Source of the DNA: an uncultured Oscillospiraceae bacterium
GTDB taxonomy: Bacteria; Bacillota; Clostridia; Oscillospirales; Acutalibacteraceae
Length of the DNA stretch: 64,000 bases
NCBI GenBank assembly: GCA_905192745.1
Contig: CAJJLZ010000006.1
Coordinates: 32,521 to 96,520 of the forward strand
Reading direction: 5' to 3'
Shown here: one piece after another, positions 24,608 through 34,024 of the stretch
Layout of the letters: each line of letters begins with the position of its first letter
How positions within the stretch are numbered: the first letter of the stretch is position 1
The notes under the pieces: generated by a model
The model's database searches: none
Seen by the model: only the letters and a program-made list of their open reading frames with translations
What the model was told of the DNA's origin: nothing
Position numbers and translations under genes: made by a program

Positions 24608-26092
24608 ATGAGACTGGATATTGTTGGACATACCTATCGTTATGAAATGGAGAATATCTGCCGCCTGTTCCTGCCGCAGGAGCCGGTCCGGGTGAATGAG
24701 GACGGCGACGGCAGCGGCGGCGTACATGCTCTGACCGTCCTGCAAAAGGACGAACGGGAGACCCGGCTTTCGGTCACGCTGTCTCTGGAGGATTGGCGGG
24801 AAAGCGCGGAGGAACAGGTGGAGAACGCCCTGCCGAATTACCATAAGGAATGCGAGCGGCGGATGGCCGTGCTGCTGTATACCCTTTTTGTCCGTCTGTT
24901 TGGTTTTTCGCTGCGCTGGGGCGCGGTTACCGGCGTCCGGCCGGTGAAGCTGTTCCGCCGGATGGCCGGGCAGATGGGAGAAGAGGAAGCGGCCCGCTGG
25001 TTCCAGAGAGAGCTTCTGGTCAGCGGGGATAAGGCGGCGCTCTGTCTCGACACCCTGCGGGAGGAAAATAAGATTCTGGCCCTTTCCCGGCCGGAATCCT
25101 TCAGCCTGTATCTGTCGGTGCCCTTCTGCCCGACCCGCTGCGATTACTGCTCCTTTGTTTCCCAAACGGTGGAGCGGGCGGCCCGTCTGATCCCGCAGTA
25201 TGTCGATTGCCTGTGCGAGGAGATCGAACGCACCGGAGAGATCGCTTCCCGGCTCGGGCTGCGGCTGGAGACGGTTTATATGGGAGGAGGGACGCCCACC
25301 ACGCTCTCGGCGGAGCAGTTGACGCGGGTGCTGGAGACGGTGGAGCGCTCCTTCGACCTGTCCTGTCTGCGGGAATATACGGTGGAGGCCGGGCGGCCGG
25401 ATACTATCACGGAGGAGAAGCTCCGCGCTTTGAAAGCCGTTGGGGTGGGGAGAGTGAGCATCAATCCCCAGACCCTGCGGGATTCGGTCCTGCAAACCAT
25501 CGGAAGGCGGCATACCGCCGCCCAGTTTACGGAGGCGTTTGCGCTGGCCCGCCAATGCGGGTTCACCAACATCAACGTGGATCTGATCGCCGGCCTGCCC
25601 GGCGACGATTACGAAGGCTTCTGCGGCAGTCTGGACGGCGTGCTGGAACTGGCGCCGGAAAGCGTGACCGTTCATACCCTTGCCATGAAGCGAGCGTCCA
25701 ATCTGGTCATCCACCGCCGTGCGGAGTACGACGGCGGCAGGGAATCCGTGCGGATGGTGGACTACAGCGGCGAGCGGTTGCGGGCGGAGGGGTATCATCC
25801 CTATTATCTCTACCGCCAGAGCCGCGCGGTCGGCAATATGGAAAACGTCGGCTGGTCCCGGCCGGGAAACGAGGGGCTGTATAACGTCTATATCATGGAC
25901 GAGACCCACACTATCCTCGCCTGTGGAGCGGGGGCGGTGACCAAGCTCAAACAGCCGGGCGGGGAGTATATTGAACGGATCTTTAATTTCAAGTTTCCCT
26001 ATGAATACAACGGACGTTTTGAAGAGATGTTGGAACGGAAAAACGGAATTGAGGCGTTCTACAGGCAATATCCTTGGGGCATAGGGAGATAG
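24608..26092 (+). CDS. hemZ: Coproporphyrinogen dehydrogenase HemZ (radical SAM)
   Basis: This oxygen-independent coproporphyrinogen oxidase-like radical SAM protein has 494 residues. Seen: an N-terminal domain of about 160 residues specific to HemZ, then the cluster motif SVPFCPTRCDYCSF (CxxxCxxC), GGGTPTTLS, YTVEAGRPDT, RVSINPQTL and NVDLIAGLPGD. The family is named from Bacillus; in anaerobes that lack the rest of haem synthesis its true reaction is not settled. It is the last gene of the recJ operon. Confidence 0.9.
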   Translation: MRLDIVGHTYRYEMENICRLFLPQEPVRVNEDGDGSGGVHALTVLQKDERETRLSVTLSLEDWRESAEEQVENALPNYHKECERRMAVLLYTLFVRLFGFSLRWGAVTGVRPVKLFRRMAGQMGEEEAARWFQRELLVSGDKAALCLDTLREENKILALSRPESFSLYLSVPFCPTRCDYCSFVSQTVERAARLIPQYVDCLCEEIERTGEIASRLGLRLETVYMGGGTPTTLSAEQLTRVLETVERSFDLSCLREYTVEAGRPDTITEEKLRALKAVGVGRVSINPQTLRDSVLQTIGRRHTAAQFTEAFALARQCGFTNINVDLIAGLPGDDYEGFCGSLDGVLELAPESVTVHTLAMKRASNLVIHRRAEYDGGRESVRMVDYSGERLRAEGYHPYYLYRQSRAVGNMENVGWSRPGNEGLYNVYIMDETHTILACGAGAVTKLKQPGGEYIERIFNFKFPYEYNGRFEEMLERKNGIEAFYRQYPWGIGR

Positions 26093-26106
26093 TATATCTT
26101 TCATGA

Positions 26107-26168
26107 ATAAAGCAAAACGACAGCCGGAGTTTCTGTAAACAGAAACTCCGGCTGTCGTTTTGCTTTAT
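26107..26168. terminator. Bidirectional terminator, 29-bp stem
   Basis: A perfect 29-base inverted repeat around a TAAA loop, with A/T-rich outer arms (ATAAAGCAAAACG...CGTTTTGCTTTAT). It ends both the recJ operon and the P-type ATPase gene. Confidence 0.92.
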
Positions 26169-26191
26169 CGAAGAAGTTTATTCGCTGTTTG

Positions 26192-28849
26192 TTATTCCGC
26201 TTTCCGCGACTTGCTCCAGCGGACGAGCGCCTGAATGCCCTTAACGATTTCCATTACTGCCAGCGGCACAACGGACAGACCGGCGACCACGCCCCATGCC
26301 GCCCCCGTCAGAGGGGCGATGCCGAAGATCGTCTGCAACGGGGGAATCAGCAGGACGGTCAGCATCAGGGCGGAGGAAACGGCGAACGCGCCGAGCATAT
26401 ATTTGTTGGTGTGGAAGCCGATCCGAAACAGGGAATGCGAGCTTCGTACGCTGAACGCATGAACCAGCTGGGAAAGGGCCAGAACGGCAAAGGCCATGCT
26501 TTCGCCCAGCGGGATATTGGGCGCGCCGCCCGCCGGAATAAATACCCGGGAGCCGATGAAATAGGCCGCCAGCGTCAGAAGGCCGATCATCAGCCCCTGC
26601 AGAATCGCCGTCAGGCCAAGGCCGCCGGAGAAGATGCTTTCGGTCTTTTTTCTGGGTTTGCGGGTCATGATGTCGTATTCCACCGGCTCCATCCCAAGGG
26701 CAAGGGCCGGCAGCGAGTCGGTGACCAGATTGATCCACAGAAGCTGAATGGGGAGAAGCGGGGATTCCCGCCAGATCAACATGGCAAGGAAAACGGTGAC
26801 AATCTCCCCCAGATTGCAGGAAAGCAGGAAATGAACTGCTTTGCGGATGTTGTCATAAATGCCGCGGCCTTCTTTGACGGCGGTTACGATGGTGGCGAAA
26901 TTGTCGTCGGTCAGGGTCATGTCGGCCGCGCCCTTGGCCACGTCGGTGCCGGTAATTCCCATAGCGCAGCCGATGTCGGCCGCTTTCAGGGCGGGAGCGT
27001 CGTTAACGCCGTCTCCGGTCATAGCCACGATTTCTCCCGCGCGCTGCCACGCCTTGACAATTCGGATTTTATCCGACGGAGTGACCCGGGCGTATACCCG
27101 ATACTGCCGGATTCTTTCATACAGCTCGTCGTCCGAGAGCTTTGCCAGTTCCGCCCCGGTGATCGCTTCACTCTCGTCATGGAGGATGCCGAGTTCCTTT
27201 GCAATGGCGGAGGCGGTCACCACATGGTCGCCGGTAATCATCACCGTGCGGATACCAGCGGTATCGCATTCTTTGATGGAAGCGGTGACCTCTGGCCGCG
27301 GCGGATCAATCATGCCGAGCAGTCCGCCGAAGGTAAGTCCCTGCTCCAGCTCCTCCGGCCGGCAGTCCATCGGCATTTCGTCAATGGTTTTGTACCCCAG
27401 GGCGAGAACCCGGAGCGCATCCCTCGCCATTGCTTCGTTGGCGGCAGCCGCCGCTTTGAGATCGCCGGAAACACAGCGTTCCAGCAAAATATCCGGTGCG
27501 CCCTTCACAATGACCACCTGCTGTCCGTGGATCAGGTTGATGGTGGTCATCAGCTTTCGGTCGGAGTCAAAGGGGATTTCACCGAGCCGGGGATGTTCGG
27601 CGGTCAACTGATCCTTGGGCATTCCGTTTTTCAGGGCGGCGGCGACGATCGCGGTTTCGGTCGGGTCACCGAGGTGTTTTTCCGCCCCGTCGATCACCTG
27701 TACCGTACCGTCGGTGCACAGGGTGGCCAGCCGGATCAGGGCCAACGCGCTGTCCGGCGCTCCGCCGGTTATGGGAAGGGTTTCACAGCCGTCAAAGACC
27801 TTTACCAGCGTCATCCGGTTTTGGGTCAGCGTACCGGTTTTATCCGAGCAGATGACCGAGGCGCTGCCCAGCGTTTCCACGGCGGGCAGGCGGCGGACAA
27901 TGGCGTTTTTGGCCACCATCCGCTGTACTCCGATCGCCAGAACAATCGTGACGATGGCGGGCAGCCCTTCCGGGATCGCGGCGACGGCCAGCGAAATGGC
28001 GGTCATGAACATATCCAGCGGAGGCAGACGGTCAATCAGACCGACGATAAAGATAACAACGCAGATTCCCAGCGCCAGAAAGCCGAGCGTTTTTCCAAGA
28101 TGAGCGAGCTTTTCCTGCAGCGGAGTGGCGGTCTCCTCCTCATCCTCCAGCATGGTGGCGATTTTTCCCATTTCGGTGTTCATTCCGGTTTCGACCACCA
28201 CGCCGCGGGCATGGCCGTAGGAAACCGCACATCCGGAATAGGCCATGTTTACCCGATCGCCGAGCGGCGCAATCTCCGTTACCGATGCGTCCGCATCCTT
28301 GGAAGCGGGAACCGATTCGCCGGTGAGAGCCGCTTCGTCGCACTGAAAGCTGGCGGAACGCAGCAACCGGCAGTCGGCGGGAACCAGATCACCCGCCTCC
28401 ATTTCCACGATATCGCCGGGGACCAGCTCCGTGGATTTCATGGTCTGGAGTTTTCCGTCCCGCAGGACGCGGGCCTCGGGAGCGGACATGTTTTTCAGTG
28501 CTTCCAGCGCCGCCTCGGCCTTGCTTTCCTGAATGACGCCGAGCAGGGCGTTAATCAGCACGATGGCGATGATTACGATCGGTTCAATCCAATCGGCCTC
28601 TCCGCCGGTGAAATGGTTATAGATGCTCAATCCCAGAGAGACGGCGGCCGCAATGAGAAGGATAATCACCATCGCGTCCTTCATCTGATCCAGAAAACGT
28701 CCTAAAAAGGTGCGGGATTTCTTTTCCCGGAGTTTGTTCGGGCCGAAGGACTGCAGCCTCTCCGCCGCCCGTTCGGACGTAAGTCCGCATTCCTGTCCGA
28801 CGTCCAGCGCCTCCAATACCCTGTCCCGGTTTTCGCTGTGCCAGATCAC
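26192..28849 (-). CDS. Calcium-transporting P-type ATPase (type II)
   Basis: This 885-residue ion pump has an N-terminal cation-ATPase segment, the PEGLPAIV motif in TM4 that forms a Ca2+ site, the phosphorylation site CSDKTGTLTQN, KGAPD (ATP-binding region), MTGDGVNDAPALK (hinge), and six C-terminal helices including NLVTDSLPALALG. This is the SERCA/PMCA-like layout of bacterial Ca2+ exporters. GTG 28849 follows GAGGAGG at eight bases. It is a single-gene unit. An 838-codon open frame on the opposite strand is a shadow of its codon use. Confidence 0.93.
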   Translation of the reverse strand: MIWHSENRDRVLEALDVGQECGLTSERAAERLQSFGPNKLREKKSRTFLGRFLDQMKDAMVIILLIAAAVSLGLSIYNHFTGGEADWIEPIVIIAIVLINALLGVIQESKAEAALEALKNMSAPEARVLRDGKLQTMKSTELVPGDIVEMEAGDLVPADCRLLRSASFQCDEAALTGESVPASKDADASVTEIAPLGDRVNMAYSGCAVSYGHARGVVVETGMNTEMGKIATMLEDEEETATPLQEKLAHLGKTLGFLALGICVVIFIVGLIDRLPPLDMFMTAISLAVAAIPEGLPAIVTIVLAIGVQRMVAKNAIVRRLPAVETLGSASVICSDKTGTLTQNRMTLVKVFDGCETLPITGGAPDSALALIRLATLCTDGTVQVIDGAEKHLGDPTETAIVAAALKNGMPKDQLTAEHPRLGEIPFDSDRKLMTTINLIHGQQVVIVKGAPDILLERCVSGDLKAAAAANEAMARDALRVLALGYKTIDEMPMDCRPEELEQGLTFGGLLGMIDPPRPEVTASIKECDTAGIRTVMITGDHVVTASAIAKELGILHDESEAITGAELAKLSDDELYERIRQYRVYARVTPSDKIRIVKAWQRAGEIVAMTGDGVNDAPALKAADIGCAMGITGTDVAKGAADMTLTDDNFATIVTAVKEGRGIYDNIRKAVHFLLSCNLGEIVTVFLAMLIWRESPLLPIQLLWINLVTDSLPALALGMEPVEYDIMTRKPRKKTESIFSGGLGLTAILQGLMIGLLTLAAYFIGSRVFIPAGGAPNIPLGESMAFAVLALSQLVHAFSVRSSHSLFRIGFHTNKYMLGAFAVSSALMLTVLLIPPLQTIFGIAPLTGAAWGVVAGLSVVPLAVMEIVKGIQALVRWSKSRKAE

Positions 28850-28901
28850 TCCCTATTCCTCCTCTGTGCGGATAATCATGCGCTATTTTTCCATACGGAA
28901 C

Positions 28902-28930
28902 AGTATAACACAAAATTTACCGTTTCCATA
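28902..28930 (-). promoter_or_regulatory. Promoter of the P-type ATPase gene
   Basis: On the minus strand TATACT with a weak -35 (TATGGA) 17 bases before it. Confidence 0.4.
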
Positions 28931-29023
28931 GGAAAAAAAGACAGTTTTTTTGAACAATTTGTAAATCCTTACAGTACAGCCGTTTTCTCGTTTTGTGATC
29001 GGGATAAACCGGAAGGAGAAAGC

Positions 29024-29052
29024 TTGTCAAGGGAAGAAGGGCACGCTATAAT
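29024..29052 (+). promoter_or_regulatory. Sigma-A promoter of the flavoprotein operon
   Basis: TTGTCA, 17 bases, TATAAT, close to consensus, about 115 bases before the first gene. Confidence 0.7.
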
Positions 29053-29169
29053 GAATCCGGCGTTTCCCTTGCCGGGGAGGGGGACATTTCCCGGCAGACA
29101 GGCGGACAGGAAGAAACAGGCGTTTGCCCGCCGGAAGACGGGAACGGATTCGGAAAGGCGGAAATGACG

Positions 29170-30486
29170 ATGGCGGAAGCACGAAGGATAGACTGCGGCA
29201 TTATCGGCGGCGGTGCGGCGGGACTGGCGGCGGCGGTATTCCTGTGGGGGCTGTCCGGCGGGACGCTTTCCGCCGCGGTATTTGAAAAGGGACCGCGGGT
29301 AGGAAAAAAGCTGCTTGCAACCGGAAACGGCACCTGCAATTTGAGCAATATACAGGCGGCAGTTCCGCACTATCATGGTGCGGATCCCGCTTTTGCCGGC
29401 CCGGCGCTGAAGGCTTTTCCGCCTTCGGCGGCGGTGGATTTTTTTACTTCCATCGGGGTGGAATGCCGACAGCGGGAAAACGGACGGATTTATCCTCTCT
29501 GCGCTCAGTCGGGGGCGGTGCTGGATTGCCTGCGTTTGGCGGCCGCCGCTTCCGGCGCTCGGGAAGAATGCGGCGGGACGGTAACGGCGATTCTTCCGCA
29601 GAAGGACGGCTTTCTCCTGAAGCGGGAGGAGGGCGACGTGCCGGTCCGTCGGGTTCTGGTCTGCGCAGGGGGCGCGGCCTCGCCCGCCCTCGGCGGCTCA
29701 GCGGACGGCTATGGGCTGCTGACAGCGCTGGGACACACCCGCACTCCTCTTTTTCCCTCTATCGTGCAGGTGAAAACCGCCGTTGATTATGTGAAGGCGG
29801 TCAAAGGCGTCCGAGTGGACGCGGAAGTCCGCTTTGAACGGGACGGCCGGGAAACGGCGAGGGAAACCGGAGAGGTTCTGTTTACCGAATACGGCTTGTC
29901 CGGGCCGGCAGTGATGCAGATTTCCCGCTGTGTGGCCGACTGGGAACGGCGGCGGGCCGGCGAAATGACCGCAGTGCTGAACCTTCTACCGGAATGGACG
30001 GAGGAGGAGGTACTCGCCTCTCTGCGGCGGCGGGCCGCCCTGCCGGAACGCGCGGTGGCGGATCTGCTGACCGGCCTGCTGCAAAAACGGCTGGGGCAGA
30101 CCATTCTGCGGTCGGCGGGCTATACGGACTGGGACATGCCGGTCTCCGTCCTCCGGGAGAACGATCTGCGGCGAATCGCGGCGGAGATCACCGCTTGGCG
30201 GCTCCCGGTGAAGGGAACGCAGGGGATGGGCGGCGCACAGGTCACGGCCGGCGGGATAGCGACGAAGGAATTCGATCCCCGGACCATGGAGTCCCGGAAA
30301 GTTCCCGGCCTTTACGCCGCCGGAGAGGTGCTGGACATCGACGGAGACTGCGGGGGATACAATCTGCAATGGGCGTGGGCCTCGGCCCATGCCGCCGCCG
30401 CGGCGATCGCGGAGTCGCTCGGCGGGGAACATCATGAACGCTGTGAGCGTCGGAAACAGCCGGAAAGAAAGCGGGACAAGCGATGA
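29170..30486 (+). CDS. HI0933-family flavoprotein (BaiN/RdsA-like NAD(P)/FAD oxidoreductase)
   Basis: About 438 residues. It opens with the FAD-binding GIIGGGAAGLAAA, then KKLLATGNGTCNLSN and a C-terminal GGYNLQWAWASAHAAA block that closes the FAD site; KGTQGMGGAQVTAGGI is the family landmark. Members are called aminoacetone oxidase or bile-acid reductase BaiN, but functions are mostly unproven. ATG 29170 has AAAGGCGG at seven bases; ATG 29164 is in frame too. It overlaps the next gene by four bases. Confidence 0.88.
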   Translation: MAEARRIDCGIIGGGAAGLAAAVFLWGLSGGTLSAAVFEKGPRVGKKLLATGNGTCNLSNIQAAVPHYHGADPAFAGPALKAFPPSAAVDFFTSIGVECRQRENGRIYPLCAQSGAVLDCLRLAAAASGAREECGGTVTAILPQKDGFLLKREEGDVPVRRVLVCAGGAASPALGGSADGYGLLTALGHTRTPLFPSIVQVKTAVDYVKAVKGVRVDAEVRFERDGRETARETGEVLFTEYGLSGPAVMQISRCVADWERRRAGEMTAVLNLLPEWTEEEVLASLRRRAALPERAVADLLTGLLQKRLGQTILRSAGYTDWDMPVSVLRENDLRRIAAEITAWRLPVKGTQGMGGAQVTAGGIATKEFDPRTMESRKVPGLYAAGEVLDIDGDCGGYNLQWAWASAHAAAAAIAESLGGEHHERCERRKQPERKRDKR

Positions 30487-32102
30487 TTCGAATCAGTAAT
30501 CTCTCCCTTCCGTTGGAATATACCGAACAGGATCTGCGGGCAGCGGCCTGCCGTCTTCTGCGGGTCAGTCCGCAGGACATCCGCCTGCTTCGGCGGGCCA
30601 AGGTGTCGGTGGACGCGCGGCACAAGGACGAGCTGCATTTCGCGGCGGCGGTGGACGTGGCGCTGAATGGCGTGGACGAGGCGGCCGTTGTCCGCCGCTG
30701 TAAAACCGGTCAGGCCCGGCTGCTGGACGAAGCGCCGTATGCGCCGCCGGTCGTCTCCCCGGCCCGCCGGCCGGCTCTCCGGCCGGTGGTGGTCGGAAGC
30801 GGTCCGGCAGGTCTGTTTGCCGCGCTGGTTCTCGCCCGGGCGGGGCTGCGTCCTCTTCTGCTGGAGCGGGGCAAGGCCGTGGAGGAACGGCGGGAGGATG
30901 TGGATCGCTTTCGCCGCACGGGAGTGCTGGACTCCGCCTCCAATGTGCAGTTCGGCGAGGGCGGAGCCGGGACCTTTTCGGACGGAAAGCTGAACACCGG
31001 CATTAAAAATCCCCGCTGTCGCTATGTGCTGGAGCAGCTCGCCGTAGTCGGAGCGCCGGAGCGCATTCTTTGGCAGGCCAAGCCGCACGTCGGCACCGAC
31101 CGACTGCGGGACGCGGTAAAGGGCTTGCGGGAAGAAATCATCAAGGCGGGCGGCGAGGTACGCTTTTCCCATGCTGTGCGGGATATTCTGACCGGTCGGG
31201 GCGCACTGCGCGGCTTGCTGGCGGATACGCCGGAGGGGTCGATCGAAATCGAGGCCGACCGGGCGATCTTTGCCGTCGGGCACAGCGCGCGGGATACCAT
31301 GGCCATGCTGTATGAACACGGGCTGGCGATGGAGCAGAAGCCGTTTGCCGTCGGCGTTCGGATTGAGCATCCCCGTGCCATGATCGACCGCAGTCAGTAC
31401 GGGGGGGTTGCCGGGCATCCGGCATTAGGAGCGGCGGAATACAAGCTGTCGGTCCGCCCGCGGGACGGGCGGGGCGTCTATACCTTCTGCATGTGCCCCG
31501 GCGGGGAGGTAATCGCCGCCGCGTCGGAGGAGGGCGGACTGGTTGTCAACGGAATGAGTGAATTTGCCCGGGATGCGGAAAACTCCAACAGTGCGCTGCT
31601 GGTCGGAGTCGGCCCGGGGGATTTTGGGGGCGGCGCCTATGCGGCGGATCATCCGTTGGCGGGAATCGATTTCCAGCGCCGGATGGAACGGGCCGCGTTC
31701 GCTCTGGGAGGGGGAGGCTACCGGGCCCCGATTCAGCTGACGGGGGATTTCCTCGCCGGCCGGGCGTCCACCGGCCTTGGAGATGTAAAGCCGTCTTACT
31801 TGCCGGGCGTGACGCCGAGCGATCTGCGGGAATGCCTGCCCGGTTTCGTGGCGGATTCCCTCCGGGCGGCCCTGCCTGCGCTGGGAAGGCAGTTGGCCGG
31901 GTTCGACCGGCCGGACGCGGTGCTGACCGGCGTGGAATCCCGCAGCTCCTCGCCGGTGCGGATTCTGCGGGACGAGAAGGCGCAGGCGTCGGTCGCCGGA
32001 ATCTTCCCCTGCGGCGAGGGGGCCGGCTATGCGGGCGGCATCGTCTCTGCGGCTGTGGACGGCGTGGCCTGCGCTGAAAAACTGATGGAATCGCTGGAAT
32101 AG
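30483..32102 (+). CDS. FAD-dependent oxidoreductase (COG2509 type)
   Basis: This 539-residue protein has an N-terminal domain of about 95 residues (RISNLSLPLEYTEQDLRAAACRLL...), then the dinucleotide fold VVVGSGPAGLFAALVLARAG, SNVQFGEGGAGTFSDGKLNTG and a C-terminal IFPCGEGAGYAGGIVSAAVDG. This matches the COG2509 uncharacterised FAD-dependent dehydrogenases. It is coupled to the HI0933-like gene by an ATGA overlap, and the two often occur together in Clostridia. Reaction unknown. Confidence 0.88.
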   Translation: MIRISNLSLPLEYTEQDLRAAACRLLRVSPQDIRLLRRAKVSVDARHKDELHFAAAVDVALNGVDEAAVVRRCKTGQARLLDEAPYAPPVVSPARRPALRPVVVGSGPAGLFAALVLARAGLRPLLLERGKAVEERREDVDRFRRTGVLDSASNVQFGEGGAGTFSDGKLNTGIKNPRCRYVLEQLAVVGAPERILWQAKPHVGTDRLRDAVKGLREEIIKAGGEVRFSHAVRDILTGRGALRGLLADTPEGSIEIEADRAIFAVGHSARDTMAMLYEHGLAMEQKPFAVGVRIEHPRAMIDRSQYGGVAGHPALGAAEYKLSVRPRDGRGVYTFCMCPGGEVIAAASEEGGLVVNGMSEFARDAENSNSALLVGVGPGDFGGGAYAADHPLAGIDFQRRMERAAFALGGGGYRAPIQLTGDFLAGRASTGLGDVKPSYLPGVTPSDLRECLPGFVADSLRAALPALGRQLAGFDRPDAVLTGVESRSSSPVRILRDEKAQASVAGIFPCGEGAGYAGGIVSAAVDGVACAEKLMESLE

Positions 32103-32145
32103 CTTTCGGGTATAGACAGCTACAGGACGGAAAGGCGGAACAGAA

Positions 32146-33402
32146 ATGGCCGAAACGGCGAAGCTGGATAGAATACGGCAAATCAAGCGCAAACAAAAGC
32201 CGAACGGCTACGGGCTGGTGCTGGCCGGAGGCGGCTGCAAGGGCGTGTACCAGATCGGCGCCTGGCGGGCGCTGCGGGAGATGGATATCCCGATCGAATG
32301 TGTGGTTGGAACCTCCGTCGGGGCGATGAACGGCGCGCTGGTGGCACTGGATCGTTACGACGGCGCGGTGGAACTGTGGAAAAATATGAGTATCGAAAAG
32401 GGCTTCCAGCTTCCCGAACCGCTGAAGGTGCCGGATAATCTGTTTACCCTGAAAAACGCCAACGTCATTTTAAAGGAGTTATGGAAAAACCACGGGCTGG
32501 ATATCACGCCGCTTCGCCGGGCGCTGGAGCTGCTGATCGACGAAAAGGAACTCCGGGCCTCGCCGGTGGAGTATGGACTGGTGACTTTCGAAGTCAAAAG
32601 GCGAAAAGGCCGGGAGCTTTACAAAGAACGGATTCCGGAGGGGCAGATGATGGATTACATCATGGCCAGCGCGGCCTATCCCGGCCTGAAGCGTCCGGAG
32701 ATCGACGGGAAAACCTTTTTGGACGGCGGGCTGTACGACAATGTGCCGGTAAAAATGCTGCTCCGCCGCCATCCCGATAATATCGTAGTGGTGAATATCG
32801 GCGATACCGAACTGCCCGCCGATCTCGATCCGTCGCTGAACCTGTACTATATCCGGCCGCAGGATTCTTTGGGAAAGGCATTCGCTTTCTGTCCCGAAAC
32901 GGCGGAGTCGAAAATGGAAATGGGCTGGTATGATACCCGGCGAGCGTTCGGAAAACTGGCGGGGGAATGGATGTATTTCGATCCGGTGGAATACCGCAGC
33001 CTGCAGGCCGAGCTGGGAGAAGAGATGGTAAGCGGGCTGGAGCACGCGGCCCGGCTGTACGGACTGGACCGGCTGCGGGAATGCGCCGCCGCCGACTTTA
33101 TCCGGGAACTGCGGGACTGCGACCGGATTTCCGCCGAGAAATTTCAGGCGTTCCGTTCCCATATGGATATCCCCTCCATGGCGAAAGCCGCCTATGCCGG
33201 CCAATTCCGGGAATACAGCCTGACAAGCGATCTGCTTTTACAGCTTTCGCAGGATATGCTGGCGAAGGGCGAGCATCCCCGGCTGGAAACCATGATGGAA
33301 AAGATGGCGCCGGAACTGCTTCGTGCCGCCCGGTCAATGGAGATGCTCCGGCGCCGGCTGGGGCCGGTGGGCCCGGCTGCCCCTGAGATATCCGGGTGCT
33401 GA
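32146..33402 (+). CDS. Patatin-like phospholipase
   Basis: This 418-residue protein has the three patatin motifs: the oxyanion hole LAGGGCKGVYQIG, the nucleophile elbow GTSVG (Ser near residue 58) and the DGG of FLDGGLYDN with the catalytic Asp. The C-terminal 200 residues are helical and unrecognised. Lipid acyl hydrolase activity is expected; the true substrate is unknown. It starts 44 bases after the flavoprotein genes and may be co-transcribed. No signal peptide is seen. Confidence 0.88.
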   Translation: MAETAKLDRIRQIKRKQKPNGYGLVLAGGGCKGVYQIGAWRALREMDIPIECVVGTSVGAMNGALVALDRYDGAVELWKNMSIEKGFQLPEPLKVPDNLFTLKNANVILKELWKNHGLDITPLRRALELLIDEKELRASPVEYGLVTFEVKRRKGRELYKERIPEGQMMDYIMASAAYPGLKRPEIDGKTFLDGGLYDNVPVKMLLRRHPDNIVVVNIGDTELPADLDPSLNLYYIRPQDSLGKAFAFCPETAESKMEMGWYDTRRAFGKLAGEWMYFDPVEYRSLQAELGEEMVSGLEHAARLYGLDRLRECAAADFIRELRDCDRISAEKFQAFRSHMDIPSMAKAAYAGQFREYSLTSDLLLQLSQDMLAKGEHPRLETMMEKMAPELLRAARSMEMLRRRLGPVGPAAPEISGC

Positions 33403-33438
33403 AGAGTTAACAGGGTTAAAAGAGTTAAAAAGGTTAAA
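33403..33438 (+). repeat. Imperfect GTTAA direct repeats after the patatin gene
   Basis: Four near-copies of (A)GAGTTAA/GGGTTAAA spaced 8 to 10 bases apart directly follow the stop codon. They run into an inverted TTTTAACTAA. The 225-base gap otherwise holds the promoter at 33511. Confidence 0.6.
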
Positions 33439-33510
33439 GCGTTTTAACTAATCTTTAAACGGAAAGACTGAAAAATTCCGAAACCAATCCGGTGATCCTT
33501 CACAAAAATG

Positions 33511-33539
33511 TTGCATAGTTGATTGAAAAAGAGTATACT
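33511..33539 (+). promoter_or_regulatory. Sigma-A promoter of the sensory hydrogenase cassette
   Basis: TTGCAT, 17 bases, TATACT, about 90 bases before the first DRTGG gene. Confidence 0.65.
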
Positions 33540-33630
33540 GTTATACTGTAAAAAGACAGGAAAGATAGAAAGCGGAATCATTTGACGGCGGGCGGGGAAT
33601 CCGGCTGCTGAACTGCCGGGAGGTATGATT

Positions 33631-33975
33631 ATGACAATCGCGGATGTACGGGACATTCTGGAGGCGGAGATAATTACCGGCGAGGATCATCTTCAGACGG
33701 AGGTTCATAACGCCTGCGGAAGCGATATGATGAGCGACGTACTCGCTTTTGTGAAGGATCAGTCGGTTCTGCTGACGGGTCTGGTGAACACGCAGGTTGT
33801 CCGCACAGCGGATATGATGGATATGGTCTGCATCGTTTTTGTGCGGGGAAAGGATCCCGGCGCGGAAATCGTGGAGCTGGCCGCCGACCGGGGAATTGTG
33901 CTGATGAAGTCCCCGCTGCGGATGTTCACGGCCTGCGGCCTTTTGTATGAGAAGGGGCTGCGGGGCGGAAATTGA
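33631..33975 (+). CDS. DRTGG-domain protein
   Basis: This 114-residue single-domain protein begins MTIADVRDILEAEIITGEDHLQTEV and continues with alternating beta-alpha elements (SVLLTGLVNTQVVRTADMMDMVCIVFVRGKDP), the DRTGG fold found beside CBS domains and in phosphotransacetylases. ATG 33631 is preferred, since GGGAGG is eight bases before it. It is the first gene of a five-gene cassette with an HATPase, a sensory hydrogenase, a second DRTGG protein and a PHP protein. Ligand or signal unknown. Confidence 0.8.
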   Translation: MTIADVRDILEAEIITGEDHLQTEVHNACGSDMMSDVLAFVKDQSVLLTGLVNTQVVRTADMMDMVCIVFVRGKDPGAEIVELAADRGIVLMKSPLRMFTACGLLYEKGLRGGN

Positions 33976-34024
33976 CTGCCGCGGCGGGGCGGAAGCCGAG
34001 GCAGCGGCCGGAAAGGGTGCGGAC

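Noticed and set aside
26189..28705. 838-codon open frame antisense to the P-type ATPase
   Set aside because: The ATPase frame has all catalytic motifs; the antisense translation is His/Gln/Gly-rich without motifs and is the usual shadow of GC-rich third positions.
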